From Lutjanus erythropterus (lineage: Eukaryota; Chordata; Actinopteri; Lutjaniformes; Lutjanidae): a stretch of DNA of 64,000 bases. The notes under the pieces are model-generated. The model saw nothing but the letters and a program-made list of their open reading frames with translations, had not been told where the DNA came from and did not search any database. Below are positions 36,817 through 50,160 of this stretch, piece after piece; position 1 is the first letter of the stretch; each line of letters opens with the position of its first letter. Where the stretch lies: the NCBI GenBank assembly GCA_020091685.1, contig CM034594.1:34530433-34594432 (forward strand). Direction: 5' to 3'. Made by a program: the position numbers and the translations under genes.

Positions 36817-39806
36817 CACACACTATAATTGAACTACAGGTTCACATCTCTTTCTGCACCAAAATGAGCTCTGAGTAGACAACTGATCAGCTCTGGCTTT
36901 TTAATCTCTCAGGTCTCATTATCTTAATCTAAATGACAAGTTATTCGAGGATCCAGCACAAATCAGCTTGTGTGTGCTACTGAGCCTCAGCACTGAGACA
37001 ACAGAGACTATAAAAGAAAAGGCTCACGCTGCTTTAGAGACGACGTGTGAACCTCTTGATGCGGCCTGATACCAAAAGCGCAGCCTACGGATGTGAACAT
37101 TAAAGAAAATACAGCATGACCTCTGACAGTAATACTTTTTATAGTCAAAATGCTGCGAGGATCAACACCTTTGATGCGATTCGTGCTCGCTTGGCTGGTT
37201 TCCTTGACAACAAAGCAGAAGATTCTTGAGGTTGGAACGAAATGAGAAAGGAGAAAACGTGTAATGAATGAGAACTGAACAAACAGGTCCAATCGATTAT
37301 ATCTGCAAAACTTGTTGAAAGCTAATCAGCAGTGGATTAGAAAGTTTTACGGCGGGGTTTGGCAGGGTGAGCAAGCGCAGGGTGCAGAGTAATTACCGAA
37401 TCTGGACTGATGCCTCATGCAGCTAAACACCGCAGGTGAATGGACAAGGTGCACTGGAGGACACAAGGCACACAAATAATGACATGACATGATTAATGAG
37501 CGTTGTTGACAATCAAAACATTGATGGTATTTGCTTTCAGAGGCCACTGCGTGGAGGGAAATCAAATCAAACTTCACCTATGCAGCCCATTCAAATTACA
37601 CTACAAAGTGATTCATGTGACTCTGAAGCAGAGATGAAGACATCCAAGCCAAGACAACGCTTAACATAACAATTACAGAGTAAATTACACACATTTCTCC
37701 CAATTGGTGCGATTGACTAGAAATAATTACTAAGCTGGAATGAATTTCTGTTGGCACAGGGCCAGTAAATGCATCAGTCACACAAAAACAGCCAATTATC
37801 AGCAAAGCCATTCACTAACAGCTTGTTCCCACTTAAAGCAGTTTGTGGCTGCATTTTTAAAAAATTCTAAAACTGAATAGATTTGTAATTCAAATCAATA
37901 CTTGAACTGCACAGGCGATTTCCAAATCAGACAAATGAATCGAAATTCAAAGCGGCAAGTTTAGCGAAAAGTTCAGGCTCCATTTTATCAGACAAAGAGA
38001 AGAAAGACAACAACAGGAGTAGAAGCCAAACCCCTTCAATTATCCACAAGATTACAATTTATAGTGAGCAGGAAATAAAGGAAGAAAAACACTAACTTTA
38101 CATATTGGGTTCTGTGTTTGTCCGGTTTGAATTCAGAAGTGAAAAATATGAACGCCTGTACAGTATCTTACAATGCAGATGTCACTGATATAAATACTAG
38201 TTACCTCACTTATTAAAGTTCAGTTTTTGTTGATATTCTGCACTAGTTGGTCTGTTGACTCAGTTATACAGTATTTCAAGAAAACACTTTGGTGTGGTTG
38301 TACTATAGTGGACTGAATTGTGATATTTTGTTCATAACACCACAAACAACTGCCATGAAATCACCAAATCTGACTCATATTACTATAAATATTAAATATA
38401 TCCTCATAAAACATCGTACGTTTCACAAATGATTATTTACTATTTAATTCTTGCAGAGTGTGACATGGGCTGTTTGGGTTTTGGTGCATCTCGAGTGAGT
38501 TTTGGTCAAGTTCAGGTTCATTTCCCACAGAGAGACGACTTTGGGTGGCATGTATCAGTAAGTATCAGTCTAAAACAGAGTTTTTGAAAACTGACTGACT
38601 TTTCCAGTTTTAGTGTTTTTTGGAGGTTGTTCCAGTCCTTGGCTGCAGCAGCCTGAGATGACGACTGTCCAAGTGCAGTATTTGTTTTGGGGACTTTCAA
38701 CAGAATACGGTGAGCAGAACGCTCTTAGGCAGCAGACGTAGTTTGCAGTAAGAACGAGACAGTCCAAGGAGGGTTTTGCATGTAAGCATAAAGCAGTGAA
38801 TATTACGCCAGGTATGCAGGAATGCATATGTAGCAGACGTGATATCACAACATGACCAAGTTCAGTATCCAAATGATAACAGTTGCAATGTTTTTGGTAA
38901 CAGTAAAATGTGTCAGAACAAACTATTAGAAATGAAATGAAGCTTTGCAGTGCAGAGATGCCCCAGTCTACAAATCATATTCTCCAGATGTAAGGGAAAG
39001 GTGTTTGATGGAGACCCCAGCAAAATTCACATAATCATCATTTTGTTGATGGAAATACTCATACTCATACTCATGGTAAAGTACCTCACCGTTGTACTGT
39101 ACTAAAAGTACTCAGTTACATTCCACCACTGATCTTTGAGAAAACAGTGTCATTACGCTTTCACACGTGATTTTCACTGCTGCCTCGATTCAGGCAGAAA
39201 CTCACATCAAAGAAGCTTCCACGCCTGCCGATGCAGCGCGGCATGCAGTGAAAGTCAATTTAAGTGTCACTCGCTCCTGCTGCTCTGGCTGCTGTGTGCT
39301 CTGAGTGGAAATAAAGGAAACCGGCTCACACAGGTGGATGTCCACATTTCCGTGGGACACCAGTCGCTCTTATTGTCCCTCCTATTGTTTGTCTATTTCG
39401 GAAGCCGTGGCCCACTGTGCTCGGTGAAAATTTACATTTTATTTTTAGTGTCTGGCAGGTGGGTTTGGAAGGTCCTGTCGGCTGATGTGCCCCGCCACCC
39501 TGCAAGTCCAACCCTGAAGCTCCTCTTTTCACTTTGGACTTTATCTGCGTCTTCCATTCCTCCTCCTCTAAACCACACTCGTCTTTCTCCATCCCTTCGT
39601 TTTATGCAACTGCTGCTGCTATGACCTATGCAGTAAAGGCCATTTGTGTGTGTGTGTGTGTGTGTGTGTGAATGGTATAGTGAAGGCCTCCTGTGTATGA
39701 GTCCCTTGCGGTGCTCTCCGGTGTGTGTCTCGAGGTACAGAGTGACCCTGATGTGTCAGCTCTGCTTAGAAGAATGAACGGAGAGCTGGTGGACCACCAT
39801 GACTCA

Positions 39807-39881
<75 letters not shown>

Positions 39882-40471
39882 GAAACCTCCTCAGGGCTCT
39901 CCCTGTGATCACTGCACCCCACCCACACACACACACACACTCCTGACATTTTTCCTCGAAGCACATCTATAAGCTTCCAACTTATGGCTGTAGTATGACA
40001 TTGTCATGAAACCCGGAGGCCTCACAAAACTTTCTGTCCCTACACGTTTATGTTTACTGTGTATGTATGTGTGTGTTTATGTGCTGCATAAGTGTTTGTA
40101 GTCCAGCTTCTGTTTTCACAATTACCCTGCAGGGCAGATTAGAGTACAACTGTGTGTGTTTGTACATTAATTTCATAAAAGTGCTGAAGAAAAACAAGTG
40201 GATTACCATAAGGGCAAAGCAGAGCTGGAGGGCACCAACCTTTTGGAGAAACACATTTTTCTGAGGATAAAAGAAACTGTGTGACTTTGCACTGTAATTA
40301 CATGCATGTTTACAAAGACACAACATGCACACACAACTAGCTGAACATGTTTATTAGAGTTTCAGAGACGCAAAATCAGTAAAATGCAGAGTAACAGAAT
40401 AAGAAGAGACACAGAGAGAATATACACTATTTTTAAAAAGCATTCATCACCTCCTGATGAACTTTTAGATT
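36814..40471. other. non-coding, mostly unique sequence, two microsatellites
   Basis: 37400-37930 is a relatively repeat-free stretch with several TAATTA-, ATTAATGA- and ACAAT-type words, a candidate conserved non-coding element. TG run at 39645-39670 and CA run at 39809-39878. No gene seen. Confidence 0.45.
39809..39878. repeat. (CA)n microsatellite
   Basis: A 70-bp CA run about 140 bp from a TG run in the opposite sense. Confidence 0.95.
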
Positions 40472-41303
40472 AGAATGCTTTATTTTGAAGGGGTGTGCAT
40501 AAGACTGTCAGTACAATTTCATAACCATGTCATGACACCTATCATGAACGTGACGGAGTCTTTATAGATGTTTATGGCTGTTGTCATTAAGTGTCATTCA
40601 GTCGATTATGTCACTTTTAATTCAAAGTTGACATCGTTTGAGATGTTATGACAACTTGAAATTGAGACATAAATGTCTTATGACAACTTTATGACAACAT
40701 AACCAGTCAATGTCTTTGTCATAACAACTTGACATTATCAGACTTGAAGAAATGGTTTAGCTTTATTTTTAAATATTACATTAGACTGTCATCTGTTGTT
40801 GGTTTTAACACTGGCTGTCGTAAGACCATTATAATTGTGTTATGAATATTTTCCTTAACCTCAAGTAAGGTGGTACATTTTGGACTTGTCATGAAGATGT
40901 CATTAAATTTTATTATACTTTATTACACTTTTGTAACATTGTCATGAATAATTTCCTGGACTTAAACTAAAGTGATACCATTTGGACTTGTCATAAAAAT
41001 GTCATTACATGTTATATGGTCATTCTGATGACAGTACAGTACTGAGGTGGTTTAACTGACGGACTGACAGCGGTTTGTCTGATAATGTCAAGTTGTCATT
41101 GACAGGTTATTTTGTATTGGTTAATGTTAGGTTATAATAACAAAGACATTATTGGTTTGATTAATGTCAAGTTATCATTTCAACTGCTAGAGTGAACTTA
41201 ATGACAGTAGTCATAAACACTCATAAAGACCTCTTAATGTTCATGGTTATGACAGTGTAATGGCAGTCTTATGCACACCTCTTCAAATAAAGTGTTACCA
41301 TTA
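40472..41303. mobile_element. MITE family B, full copy with long inverted termini
   Basis: The left end AATGCTTTATTTTGAAGGGG TGTGCATAAGACTG pairs with the right end CAGTCTTATGCACACCTCTT CAAATAAAGTG. Inside, GTCATTAAGTGTCA-, TGACAACTT- and TCATAACAAC-type words recur in both orientations, so most of the element is self-complementary. The copy at 13086-13320 is a fragment of it. No coding frame. Confidence 0.8.
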
Positions 41304-44300
41304 TTGTTTTACAACACTGAATCACTGCTTTGTACTCAGGACGTTTTTTGAGAGAAATGTAAATGTAAAAAAAATGACCTTGATAAACTTCCACAAATAC
41401 ATCCAAATCAGTTCCAGATAAAAAACAGAAAACAATTATTTGTATTCAGCCATCAAAGCTGCAGTTAGGTGTTTTCAGAAGTCATGTAAAAAGTCAAAAA
41501 TGGATGATTTGTGAGTAAGGCAGGTGTAAAAACAAACAAACAAATGGGTAAATACAGCTGTATCTCAGTTTTCTATAAAAACTATGAATGCAAAAGGACA
41601 TTTGAAACAAATCTGTGCGAGAGAACGCAAGAAAACAAGTAGCAGAAAACTAAATGGCTCTTTCATGAAAAAAAAAACATGTAAAGAATATGGCACAATT
41701 GGAAATCTGCCTGGAACAACTGACTGTGTGAAAAGGGCACTTAGAAGGAGGGCGCTAAGAGGCCTGTGGACACTGCATGATGGGAAGAACAATGAATACA
41801 ACCGGTGCTTCACCAGCTGCTGTTTCATGGCTGTCAAAAGAATTCATGACTTCAAAACAGTACAAGACCTTGAAACAACATGTGTAAGATTTAGGGCTAC
41901 AAAGAATGAATATTTTCCATTAGTGATTAACCTGCTGACTGGTTTCTCAGTTAATCAATTAGTTGTTTGGTCCATAAAATGTCAGAAAATGGTGGAAAAT
42001 GTCGACCAGTGTTTACTAAAGCCTAAAACGACGTCCTAAAATGATGGTTTTATCCACAACCCAAAGATATTCATGACATGATCATTTTTTTTCTTGAAAA
42101 ATGACTCAAAACAGTTTTTTGATTATCAAAATAGTTGGTGATTAATTTAATAGTTGACAACTAATTGATTGCAGCTCTAGTATGATACTACAGTCCAAAC
42201 TTTAACTCAATCCAAAGTTTGTGGCCGGACCTAAGTTGATTGTTTGCTCACGTTTCCGATGTAACTTAACAGGGCTTATTAGCTGAATACATATGCAATT
42301 ATTTTGTGTTAATATTTGTAAATAACTCTGATCTGATTTTTTAAATACCTGCTTACTCTTTTTTTTGATGATACTTTTCCAAAAAAAAGTACATCCACTG
42401 TGATTCAACGTTGAAAACAATGAAACATGGCGAACAGTTCATGGAGTGAATGAATACTTCCAATAGGGAGTGTAATTACGTTAGTCTTCTCTCGCCTCCC
42501 ACTGAGGTCTGAGCTGGAGGACAGCTAGTAACACGCACGCACACTCACACACACACACTGCATATACACATTATTCACACAAACTGTGCTTGTTTAAAAC
42601 GAACATTTAGCTGAACATCATGATGTCTCAGCAGCAGAGGTGGAGCGTCCTCTGCTGTCCAAATAAATAAGAAATCTTTACAAACAGGGAAAACCTACAG
42701 GTGGCACAGCTGGTGAGGCAACTGTTGACTGGTTAATACACGTAACAACAGATTGTTTCATGGCTCTCCTTTTCACAAAATATATACAAGCTTGGACCCA
42801 AGTAGAAAGAATGATACAAGATTTTAATGCATTTTAATTTTGTTTCTTGTGCTTACAGGAAGGTCTGTGTCCTGTTCTGGCGTTTTGATGAACAAACTAT
42901 AACAATACAAGTTACGATTATTCTATGTTGGGCATAATAAACAAATAAAAGACATGTTTGTTCCAATGTGACTAATTCATTCATCTAAAACTTCATAAAT
43001 ACTGCTGGTTAATGACAAAACTGCCCATGGACTGTACTGTATATTGAGCTTCACAGGTTTTAGGAAAGGACCTACAGAGAGGAGGCAGTGCTGAGAACAG
43101 GAAGAAAGGTAGGACTACTAATCAGGCTGGGGCAAAAAACCTTGTTTGAATATATGAATATGGCTTGAAATGTGACCTACTGAAGGGGTTCATTTTATGC
43201 AGAATAAGGCGCAATACTAAATCAAATATTTTTCTTATTGTATCATATATTCCAACCATTTCTGAAGCCATTTTGCCCTCAACTGTGACTTTCTTCTTCT
43301 GATTTTAAAGTAACTACATGGAACTTCCCCCTGCCATTTTCACCACCAGAACCACAAAATATAATGTCAATATCGCTTCTTTTTTAACTGCCTAATGTAC
43401 GACTCATTGTAACTTTGCCTTGGAAAGTGTAAACACAGGCTTGTTTCATCTGATTTGATGGAGAATACAACCTGGTGGCAGCCATTAAAGACAACTATGT
43501 AGAAGAATATTCTCGCTGATGGTGTTGTTTGCTTATGTAGGTCATATAGAGGTATCAGTAATGAACTGAGACTGTTTCATAACCAGTTATAAACTCTATG
43601 TAGTACATTTAAGAAAAGTAATGGTTTTTTTTTTCAGCATATGCCTCTCTTTCCTTCACTCCTCACAAACACACCTACATGTATTCACACACACTGTATG
43701 CACACTGGTACACACGTGCAGACAAATGGACACAAGCACAAATATGCAACACTGACCGAGGCTTTGCACAACACTGGCAAATGTCCTGTGGAGTAACAGA
43801 CGCGGATGCATCACCTGTCATTTCTCAGCTCTCTCTCAGTCCCTGTCTTGGTCCCTGTGGAACAAACTCTGGACAAAATCAGGTCACCGTCTCCGATGGC
43901 ATCAGCTTTGCTAACAGGAGCAGTTTTGAACTGCAGGATTATCTTAACAATTCTTTGAGCAATAGAACAGAAAGAGTGCTAAAAATCACAGAGAATTATA
44001 AATCAGATTCAGCTACAACGGCAAGTAAATAAACATAAATCTTCTATTTTAAAAAATCTCTGAGCACTTGATGATAGTGCCTAGAATAACCCAACTATTT
44101 CTGACAGAAAATACATTAAAGAAATTAAGGCTTCTCTCAGCATGTCGTTCATGCCTCTGTCCCATCATGCAACGCTAGTTGGGCGCAGACTTGTCGCTCA
44201 TCAAGCTGGGAGCAAGTCGGATATCTTCAGGGTGATTGTAGTCCATCCATCTGTAATGCCACAGCTCCCAGCTGCTTCTACTGTACATCTAGTCAAGTAA

Positions 44301-46697
44301 AGTCCATGTGTGCAGAGGAACCAGTGGTTCTGTTTTACATGTGATCCTCTCGTTTGCTTGTTGGTCCAGTTCGTATTGAAAAAGGCGCAGACTGCAGTGT
44401 AGGGCCGCAATCCACGTACAGTATGAGTGTCCGTCACTCTGGTCCTCACAGTCGTAGAATGATGATGTCACTGGAATGTTCTGAGGTCATCTGAGGCTGA
44501 CCGTCCGCCCTTTAAAGAGCAGAAAACCAGAGAGTCAGATGTTCAATTCAGTGCTGTGACATCCTGAACTTTTTATTCATTAAAATGACCCTTATTCACT
44601 TGTACATGTTTTTTTGATCTCGTTAGGTCAGCTTTTATCCCTGAACCTAAAACCAGTTTCACAGCATTTTTTCAAAGTCCCCTGAGAGGTCAGGCTTAAA
44701 ATTTTCATCCAGACTATGAATGTCTCAGAGCCATGGCAACCAGATATGAGGCTGCTGACATGATGTGGACTCAATAAGCAGCGGTCAAGAGAGCAGATAA
44801 ACGCAGATACACATCCTGACAGACGAAGCAGCAAATCAGGGAGAGAAAATGCTTCATCAAATTCAAATAGCTCTCCGGGCTTGACCGCAACAAAATAAAG
44901 CACTGGAAGTATTTTATTGCTTTGACAGCACAAGAAAACCAACCATGGGACAAATAATACCCTAAAAAGACAACTTAAAAAAAAACAAAACAAGAGGTCT
45001 GATGTAGATCTGTAGATCTCTACAGCAGCTCCCCCACACTGCTGGCATAGTGGCTTCTGTTTTGGCAGTAATGTTTTCTTAAATCTTTTATCTTTCATTC
45101 AAACTTAATGACGTGTCTATGTCTTATTACACAATTCTCTTCTATACTACGGGGCGGCAATGAAGTTTCATTTGTGAATCCTAGTTGACACCTTTAAATT
45201 CCTTATTCGGTTAGATCCACAGTGCAAAACCCAAAGATATTTATCTTAACACAGATATGAAACAGACACAAGCAGTCTCACATTTTTGAAGATGGAACCA
45301 GCAAATATTTTGTATTTTCTATTTTTTTGTTTGATAACTAACTGGACGATCAATGAATCATCAAAAACAGGATACATTATCTGTCAGTCCACTAATTCAA
45401 TTCATTAATTTCTGCAACATTTCAGAGTCACTCGTGATGAGCTACAGCAGTGGTTCTCAAACATTTTTTTTTGGCATGTCCCCTTTCAGAAGTTTACCCC
45501 CTCGACCCCCCAATTTTTTTTTTGTTTTTACCAGTTATTAACATTGATAGGGGAGGCAACTCATGAAAAATGATCAAAGGTGAATCACTGTGAAATAAAT
45601 GTCAGTACAATAACATCAGCAAACTCTTGTTCGTTTTATTTTCCCTGCATAAATCATACTCATCCAACTTGGTTTTACTTCATATTTTTACCCTGGTCAT
45701 CTATGCCCCCCCTGCAGCAGCCTTATGCCCCAGCAGGGGCAGAGCTGCAGTGAGATGCACATGACTGCCATAAAAACTTCTGTTTTAAGAAGAATTAAGC
45801 TTGTATTTAATAGTTTTTTCAACTTGATTGTGATTTATTTACTCATTTGTGTCATTATTAGGTTCATCATGTTTGAACAGCTGTGGGTATAACAGTGAAA
45901 ATATCATGAAGAGGGAATAAAGCATTAAAGAACATACACCAAGTGCCCTGCTTCCTTCAGGTACTGTGTTATTAAATATAAGATAATCCAGACTTCACTA
46001 TATTAAAACAAAACTACACAAAATCTTTACAGATGTATCCCCATTTTGTGATAAATGCCACACTGAAGACACCACAGTTTTGTTCTCTGTCCTGGATTAG
46101 TTCTGATTTGGACTAACATATTCTGAATGTTATCAGATATATTTCATACACTAATGAGACCTGACCCACTTCTGGTGGTGCTCAGAGTCTCTGATCACTT
46201 CTCCCTGCTTAATAACTGTCAATAACAGTGGCCATCTTATGCGCTTATTGCAGCAAAGAAACCTATGTTATGTTCTGTTGGAAAGCAGAGGTCTCACCTG
46301 CCAAACTAAGGCTGGAAGAAATAGTACAGAATAGTAGCAAGAATACGGTTTGCACGATTTAACAATCTGGTTAAGTTCAACAGGATTCAGCATCTCCTTC
46401 AACATTACACTGACAGTTCAAACTAAACATCTGTTTGTTTGTTTGTTTTATCTCCTACCATGAGGACAATATATAATACTGAATGTTTTTTATGACCACC
46501 TCCACAATAAAAGAGAACAAAGATTAAGTTCCAATTGACTGTAATAACCTCACATTCACAAGGAATGTTTTTCTCTTTGTTTATATCACCCTATGTGCTT
46601 GATCCAGCTCTCATAGACTAAAGAACGCACATCTGAAGAAAAATTCAAAATGTAGTTAATTTGAAAACGTACATATGGTGCAGCAAAATCATCTTAC
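41304..46697. other. 3' flank of arap1: non-coding with transposon copies
   Basis: A repeat copy at about 41893-42178 begins AGGGCTACAAAGAATGAATA and ends ATTGATTGCAGCTCTAG, an element also seen at 51796-52108. A hAT-like end, CAGTGGTTCTCAAAC, lies at 45449-45463. No gene is supported: the 151-codon frame at 41584-42039 runs into the transposon. Any arap1 3' UTR past 46698 would lie here, but I cannot fix the polyadenylation site. Confidence 0.5.
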
Positions 46698-46735
46698 CTT
46701 TCCTGCAGCCACCATTATCGAACGTCTCTAAAGAG
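46698..46735 (-). CDS. arap1: ARAP1 last coding exon with stop codon
   Basis: After acceptor TTTCAG, the exon reads in phase 0 LFRDVR and then TAA at 46717-46715. Together with the preceding exon the C-terminus is …QDPLALFRDVR, matching the family ending DPLSLLRNV as I recall it for human. A donor-like AAAG|GTAAGA at 46698/46697 suggests the 3' UTR may be spliced. A junction that close to the stop would not be expected to trigger nonsense-mediated decay. Confidence 0.75.
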
Positions 46736-46974
46736 CTGAAAGATATATAACAGAGGGGGTTATGACAGGGAGGGAGATGGACAGATAGGAGGAACCTGGA
46801 GGTGTAGAAATAGAGAGAGGTGAGGACAGTGATGGACTGAAGACTGGAAAGAAATGTAGGGTGAGAGAGATGAAGGCAGGTAGTAATAGTATATTTAAAC
46901 AACAAGAGAAGTGTGAAGAGGACTTGAGTGTGAGAGAAAAGACAAATAAAGATACAGTGAATCTGTGATATCAA

Positions 46975-47731
46975 ATGGACAGCTCGGATTATTTAATGTA
47001 GGGTTGTATGAGGTATTTATGATGGTCAGTGTATTAGCAACAGTAGATGCTGGTTGACACGCCACCAGTTTGGAGAAGCAGAGAAGCAGAGACTGAAGGT
47101 AATCATGAACTGCTGTGGACGGGGTCAGGAAGTATATAAAAAGTTTAAATGTGTGCTACATTTACTTTGCTGTCTGTCTGTTATTTAAGCAAAATATCAC
47201 TCTCTTCAAATCAACCAAACTCCACACGTGAAATCAGTAATTTTACCTTGTAGAACACAGGTGTTGCTGGTCAATCACTGATCTGTTTGTTTGTGTTATT
47301 GTGTGAATTTGGTGAATCCAGACTATCCTTTTAAAACACCCAAGTCACAAAATAACACAAACTAACTAACTAACGGATCGAGGCAGTGGTAGACCAGTAA
47401 CTTCTGTGTTTTGTGTGGTAAAAGTAATGATTTCACCCATGGAGTTTGGTTGGTTTGGAAAGAGGGGTATTTGGCTTATATAACAGCAAAGTCACATCTG
47501 AAAAGGTTGTCTGATAGTAAAGTACAGCAGTAATAATATTCTAAATATAGCATACACTTAAACTGATGTTGACTTTTCAAATGACAGTTTGTTGCTGACA
47601 CTGTTGACAGCAGTTCATTGCTTATCTTCCATGCTGGTACTCCTCTCTGCTTCTCCAAACTGGGGGCGTGTCGACCCCCATCTATTGTACCTCATACAAC
47701 CCCACATAAAATAATCTGAACTATTCCTTTA
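46975..47731. mobile_element. foldback family C, copy 1
   Basis: The left end TCGGATTATTTAATGTAGGG TTGTATGAGG pairs with the right end CCTCATACAACCCCACATAA AATAATC. The inner arms AACACAAACTAACTAAC and GTTTGTGTTATTGTGTGAAT are also complementary around the centre. Relatives at 50161-50893 and 58078-58867. Confidence 0.75.
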
Positions 47732-47798
47732 CATTCAAAATAACACTGAACATCTTTGGATTCACCTTGAGGGTCATAATCAGGAGCAGTCATCCTCA

Positions 47799-47836
<38 letters not shown>

Positions 47837-48686
47837 CACATTTACTCTTTCAATCCACGTAGAAAATTGGATCTTTAAACACACAGTGCCTCTCCCTTCT
47901 CCACCCCCCCACACACACAAACATCCTGCACACCCGGCTTCTGCTGCTGCTGCCCCGTCACCAAAGCAATCACACCTCCTCCCACACTCCCAAAAATTGT
48001 ATCCAGTCAATACACTCAACAGACCGGGATCAATAGCAAATATCTGGAAGGCAACAACACAGCAACCCAGGAATCGTGTTGTTGCCAAAGACTGAGTTGA
48101 ATTCTTATGTGCCGCTGCAGTCGGCAGCAAACTAATGAGAGGCATGTGATGGCCGGAAACAGCAGGAGGAGACAACAGCATCATCAGATTGTAGACTTGC
48201 GGTCCAATAGCACTAAGACTGAGATTATGGCTGCAATCAAATCTTATATGAAAATAAGAGAACAGATGTAGGTGGTGATATTGATGTTGTTGAACAGGTC
48301 TGGTTTAAACATCATCCAACAAAACAACGGTGATGTTTATCAGACTCCTGCCAAGTACACAACTCTGTGAGCTGATACGGCAGCGGTGCTATGAAACACG
48401 GTGTTCATCATAGTTTGCCTGCAGGCACAAGTTCACTTCAAATGTGTTAGTCTTTGTTTCTGTTGTTCCTTTGGTGTTTTGAGGCTTTCGAGCTTTAGCA
48501 GAGCATCACCAGAATAACTCTCGCTGAAATTCTGTTTTGTTGGTTCTCAGTCCAAAACCTCCTGCAGTATGAAGATGCTGTCGTCTACTCCTCCTCCTCA
48601 TCTGGATTCTTAAACATTTTTCAGATCCAGATACTGATTAGTCATTTATTCTCTTGTCCTGGAATCCAGGCTCATGAAAACACATG

Positions 48687-49363
48687 TTGGTTTGCACCAA
48701 CAAGGATTCATTTTTAAACCTGATTAAATCATGTTGTTATGTTGCACCAAACTTTTAAACTAGTTTGAAATTAATAACTATTAAATCTTAACCTCCCTTC
48801 AAGTCTCAGTTTAGTTCTTACTCTAAACATAGATTAAATTTAATTCTGTTGCACCAAAACTTTATACTGAGATTTAATCTATGATCAACTATTACCTTTA
48901 AATTTACACCTGAGGAGTTTTAACTTTTAAAGTAGCACCCTTTTTTAGAGGGACTGAGAAAAATAGTTTATTTCAGAGTCATCATGGGTAGGCTAACAAG
49001 GCTAACTTAGTCTTTTGCAAAAACCTAGCAAGCAATGTAACATTTTGTTAAAATTTTAGCAAGCTAGTAAGCAATATAACTTCTTTTTTTTTGCCTTTTT
49101 GCTAGCTAGCAAACAATGCGGCATTTCGTTAATTCTGTAGCTAGCTTGCAAACAATTATATGTTTTGTTAAGGAATATAGAGCAGCCACCAATACTTACT
49201 AGATCCTGACAGCATCAAATTTATTATTTATTTTATTTGGGTAAGCAAACATCTCCATATTGATTAAACTCTATATATCCACTAAACTGAGATTAGTTTT
49301 TAAATTAATCTTAATTTAATCTGCTTAATTTTATTTGTTTATTTCTTTATTGGTGCAACCCAG
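48687..49363. mobile_element. foldback family A, short copy (about 0.68 kb)
   Basis: Ends TTGGTTTGCACCAACAAGG and ATTGGTGCAACCCAG are inverted. It shares GCTAGCTAGCAAAC-type interior words with the 1.4-kb copy at 3485-4867. Confidence 0.7.
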
Positions 49364-49807
49364 TCACAGTTTCACAAAGGAGAGCCTTAGAACCCGTTTT
49401 TGGTCAAAACTCACAGTTTAAGAACCCAGATCCTGTCATGGGGATTAAATCAAAGATGAATCATTGAACAGAGATGATTGATTCTGCACAGGTGCTACCG
49501 GAAAACTCCTCCTTTTGGTGAGAGTAAATAAAAAAAAAAAGACAAATAAAAAATGCACTTGTTTTTTTTACTTGACTGATGCAGAGTGAGAGTGGATTCT
49601 CAATCGAGTTCTGTCCTTCAAACGTAAAGGACACGTTGCACGACTAGCACATGTTCAGTGCAAATTTGTTCTGCTCTTCCAGTGAGGATTAAGGTTGAGG
49701 GTCTGGATCACCTGTGCAGCATGAATGTCTCTGATTAACCAGGAGCTTTTCAATTGAGCTTCCTGGTTTGTCCTAGATTAGTCCCAGTGATTGGTAGGTT
49801 GACTCAC

Positions 49808-49966
49808 AGCAAGTGGGTCTTGGCTGAAAGCCGCGACGCTGTTCCGCATCTCATTCTCACTGCCACGCAGTGGTATCAATGACACGTTACCATGACGCGT
49901 GTCCGGCAACGCGCGGCTCACCCGCGCCTGCTGGAGTCCGTCCTGAGGCCACACGTTGCCATCGTA
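49808..49966 (-). CDS. arap1: ARAP1 exon, C-terminal tail
   Basis: This exon of 53 codons follows the PH domain and encodes the conserved ARAP1 tail, including GNVSLIPLRGSENEMRNSVA. It is phase 0 at both ends (acceptor ACTAAAG, donor GCT|GTGAGT). Compared with its AT-rich surroundings it is unusually rich in CpG (GCGCGG, CCGCGC, GACGCG). No known catalytic motif. The match to human ARAP1 SVSLIPLRGSENEMRRSVAA is very close. Confidence 0.9.
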
Positions 49967-50160
49967 CTTTAGTGAGGAGAAGGGAGAGGAAACAGAGCAA
50001 AAAGAGAATTTACAATACTACAAGACCATAAGCAGACTGGGAAAAACATTGTTTGCATGTTACTGCGCTGTGTCCTGTTGAGGTATACTCCATCTCATAG
50101 AGCTGTGTTTAACTAATGCTGAGTACTATATACAAAACAGATGGTTTTTACAAGCTTGAA

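Larger units (their letters stand above)
46736..49807 (-). other. arap1: last arap1 intron with two foldback elements
   Basis: Contains foldback family C copy 1 (46975-47731), a CA run at 47802-47830 and the short copy of family A (48687-49363). No exon-like sequence was found between exons. Confidence 0.6.

Noticed and set aside
41584-42039. 151-codon open frame on the plus strand
   Set aside because: Its second half is inside a dispersed transposon copy (41893-42178), and the first half has no recognisable domain.
3011-46697. An additional protein-coding gene between arap1 and pde2a
   Set aside because: No series of phase-compatible exons or recognisable domain was found; all long frames fall in repeats, microsatellites or biased sequence.
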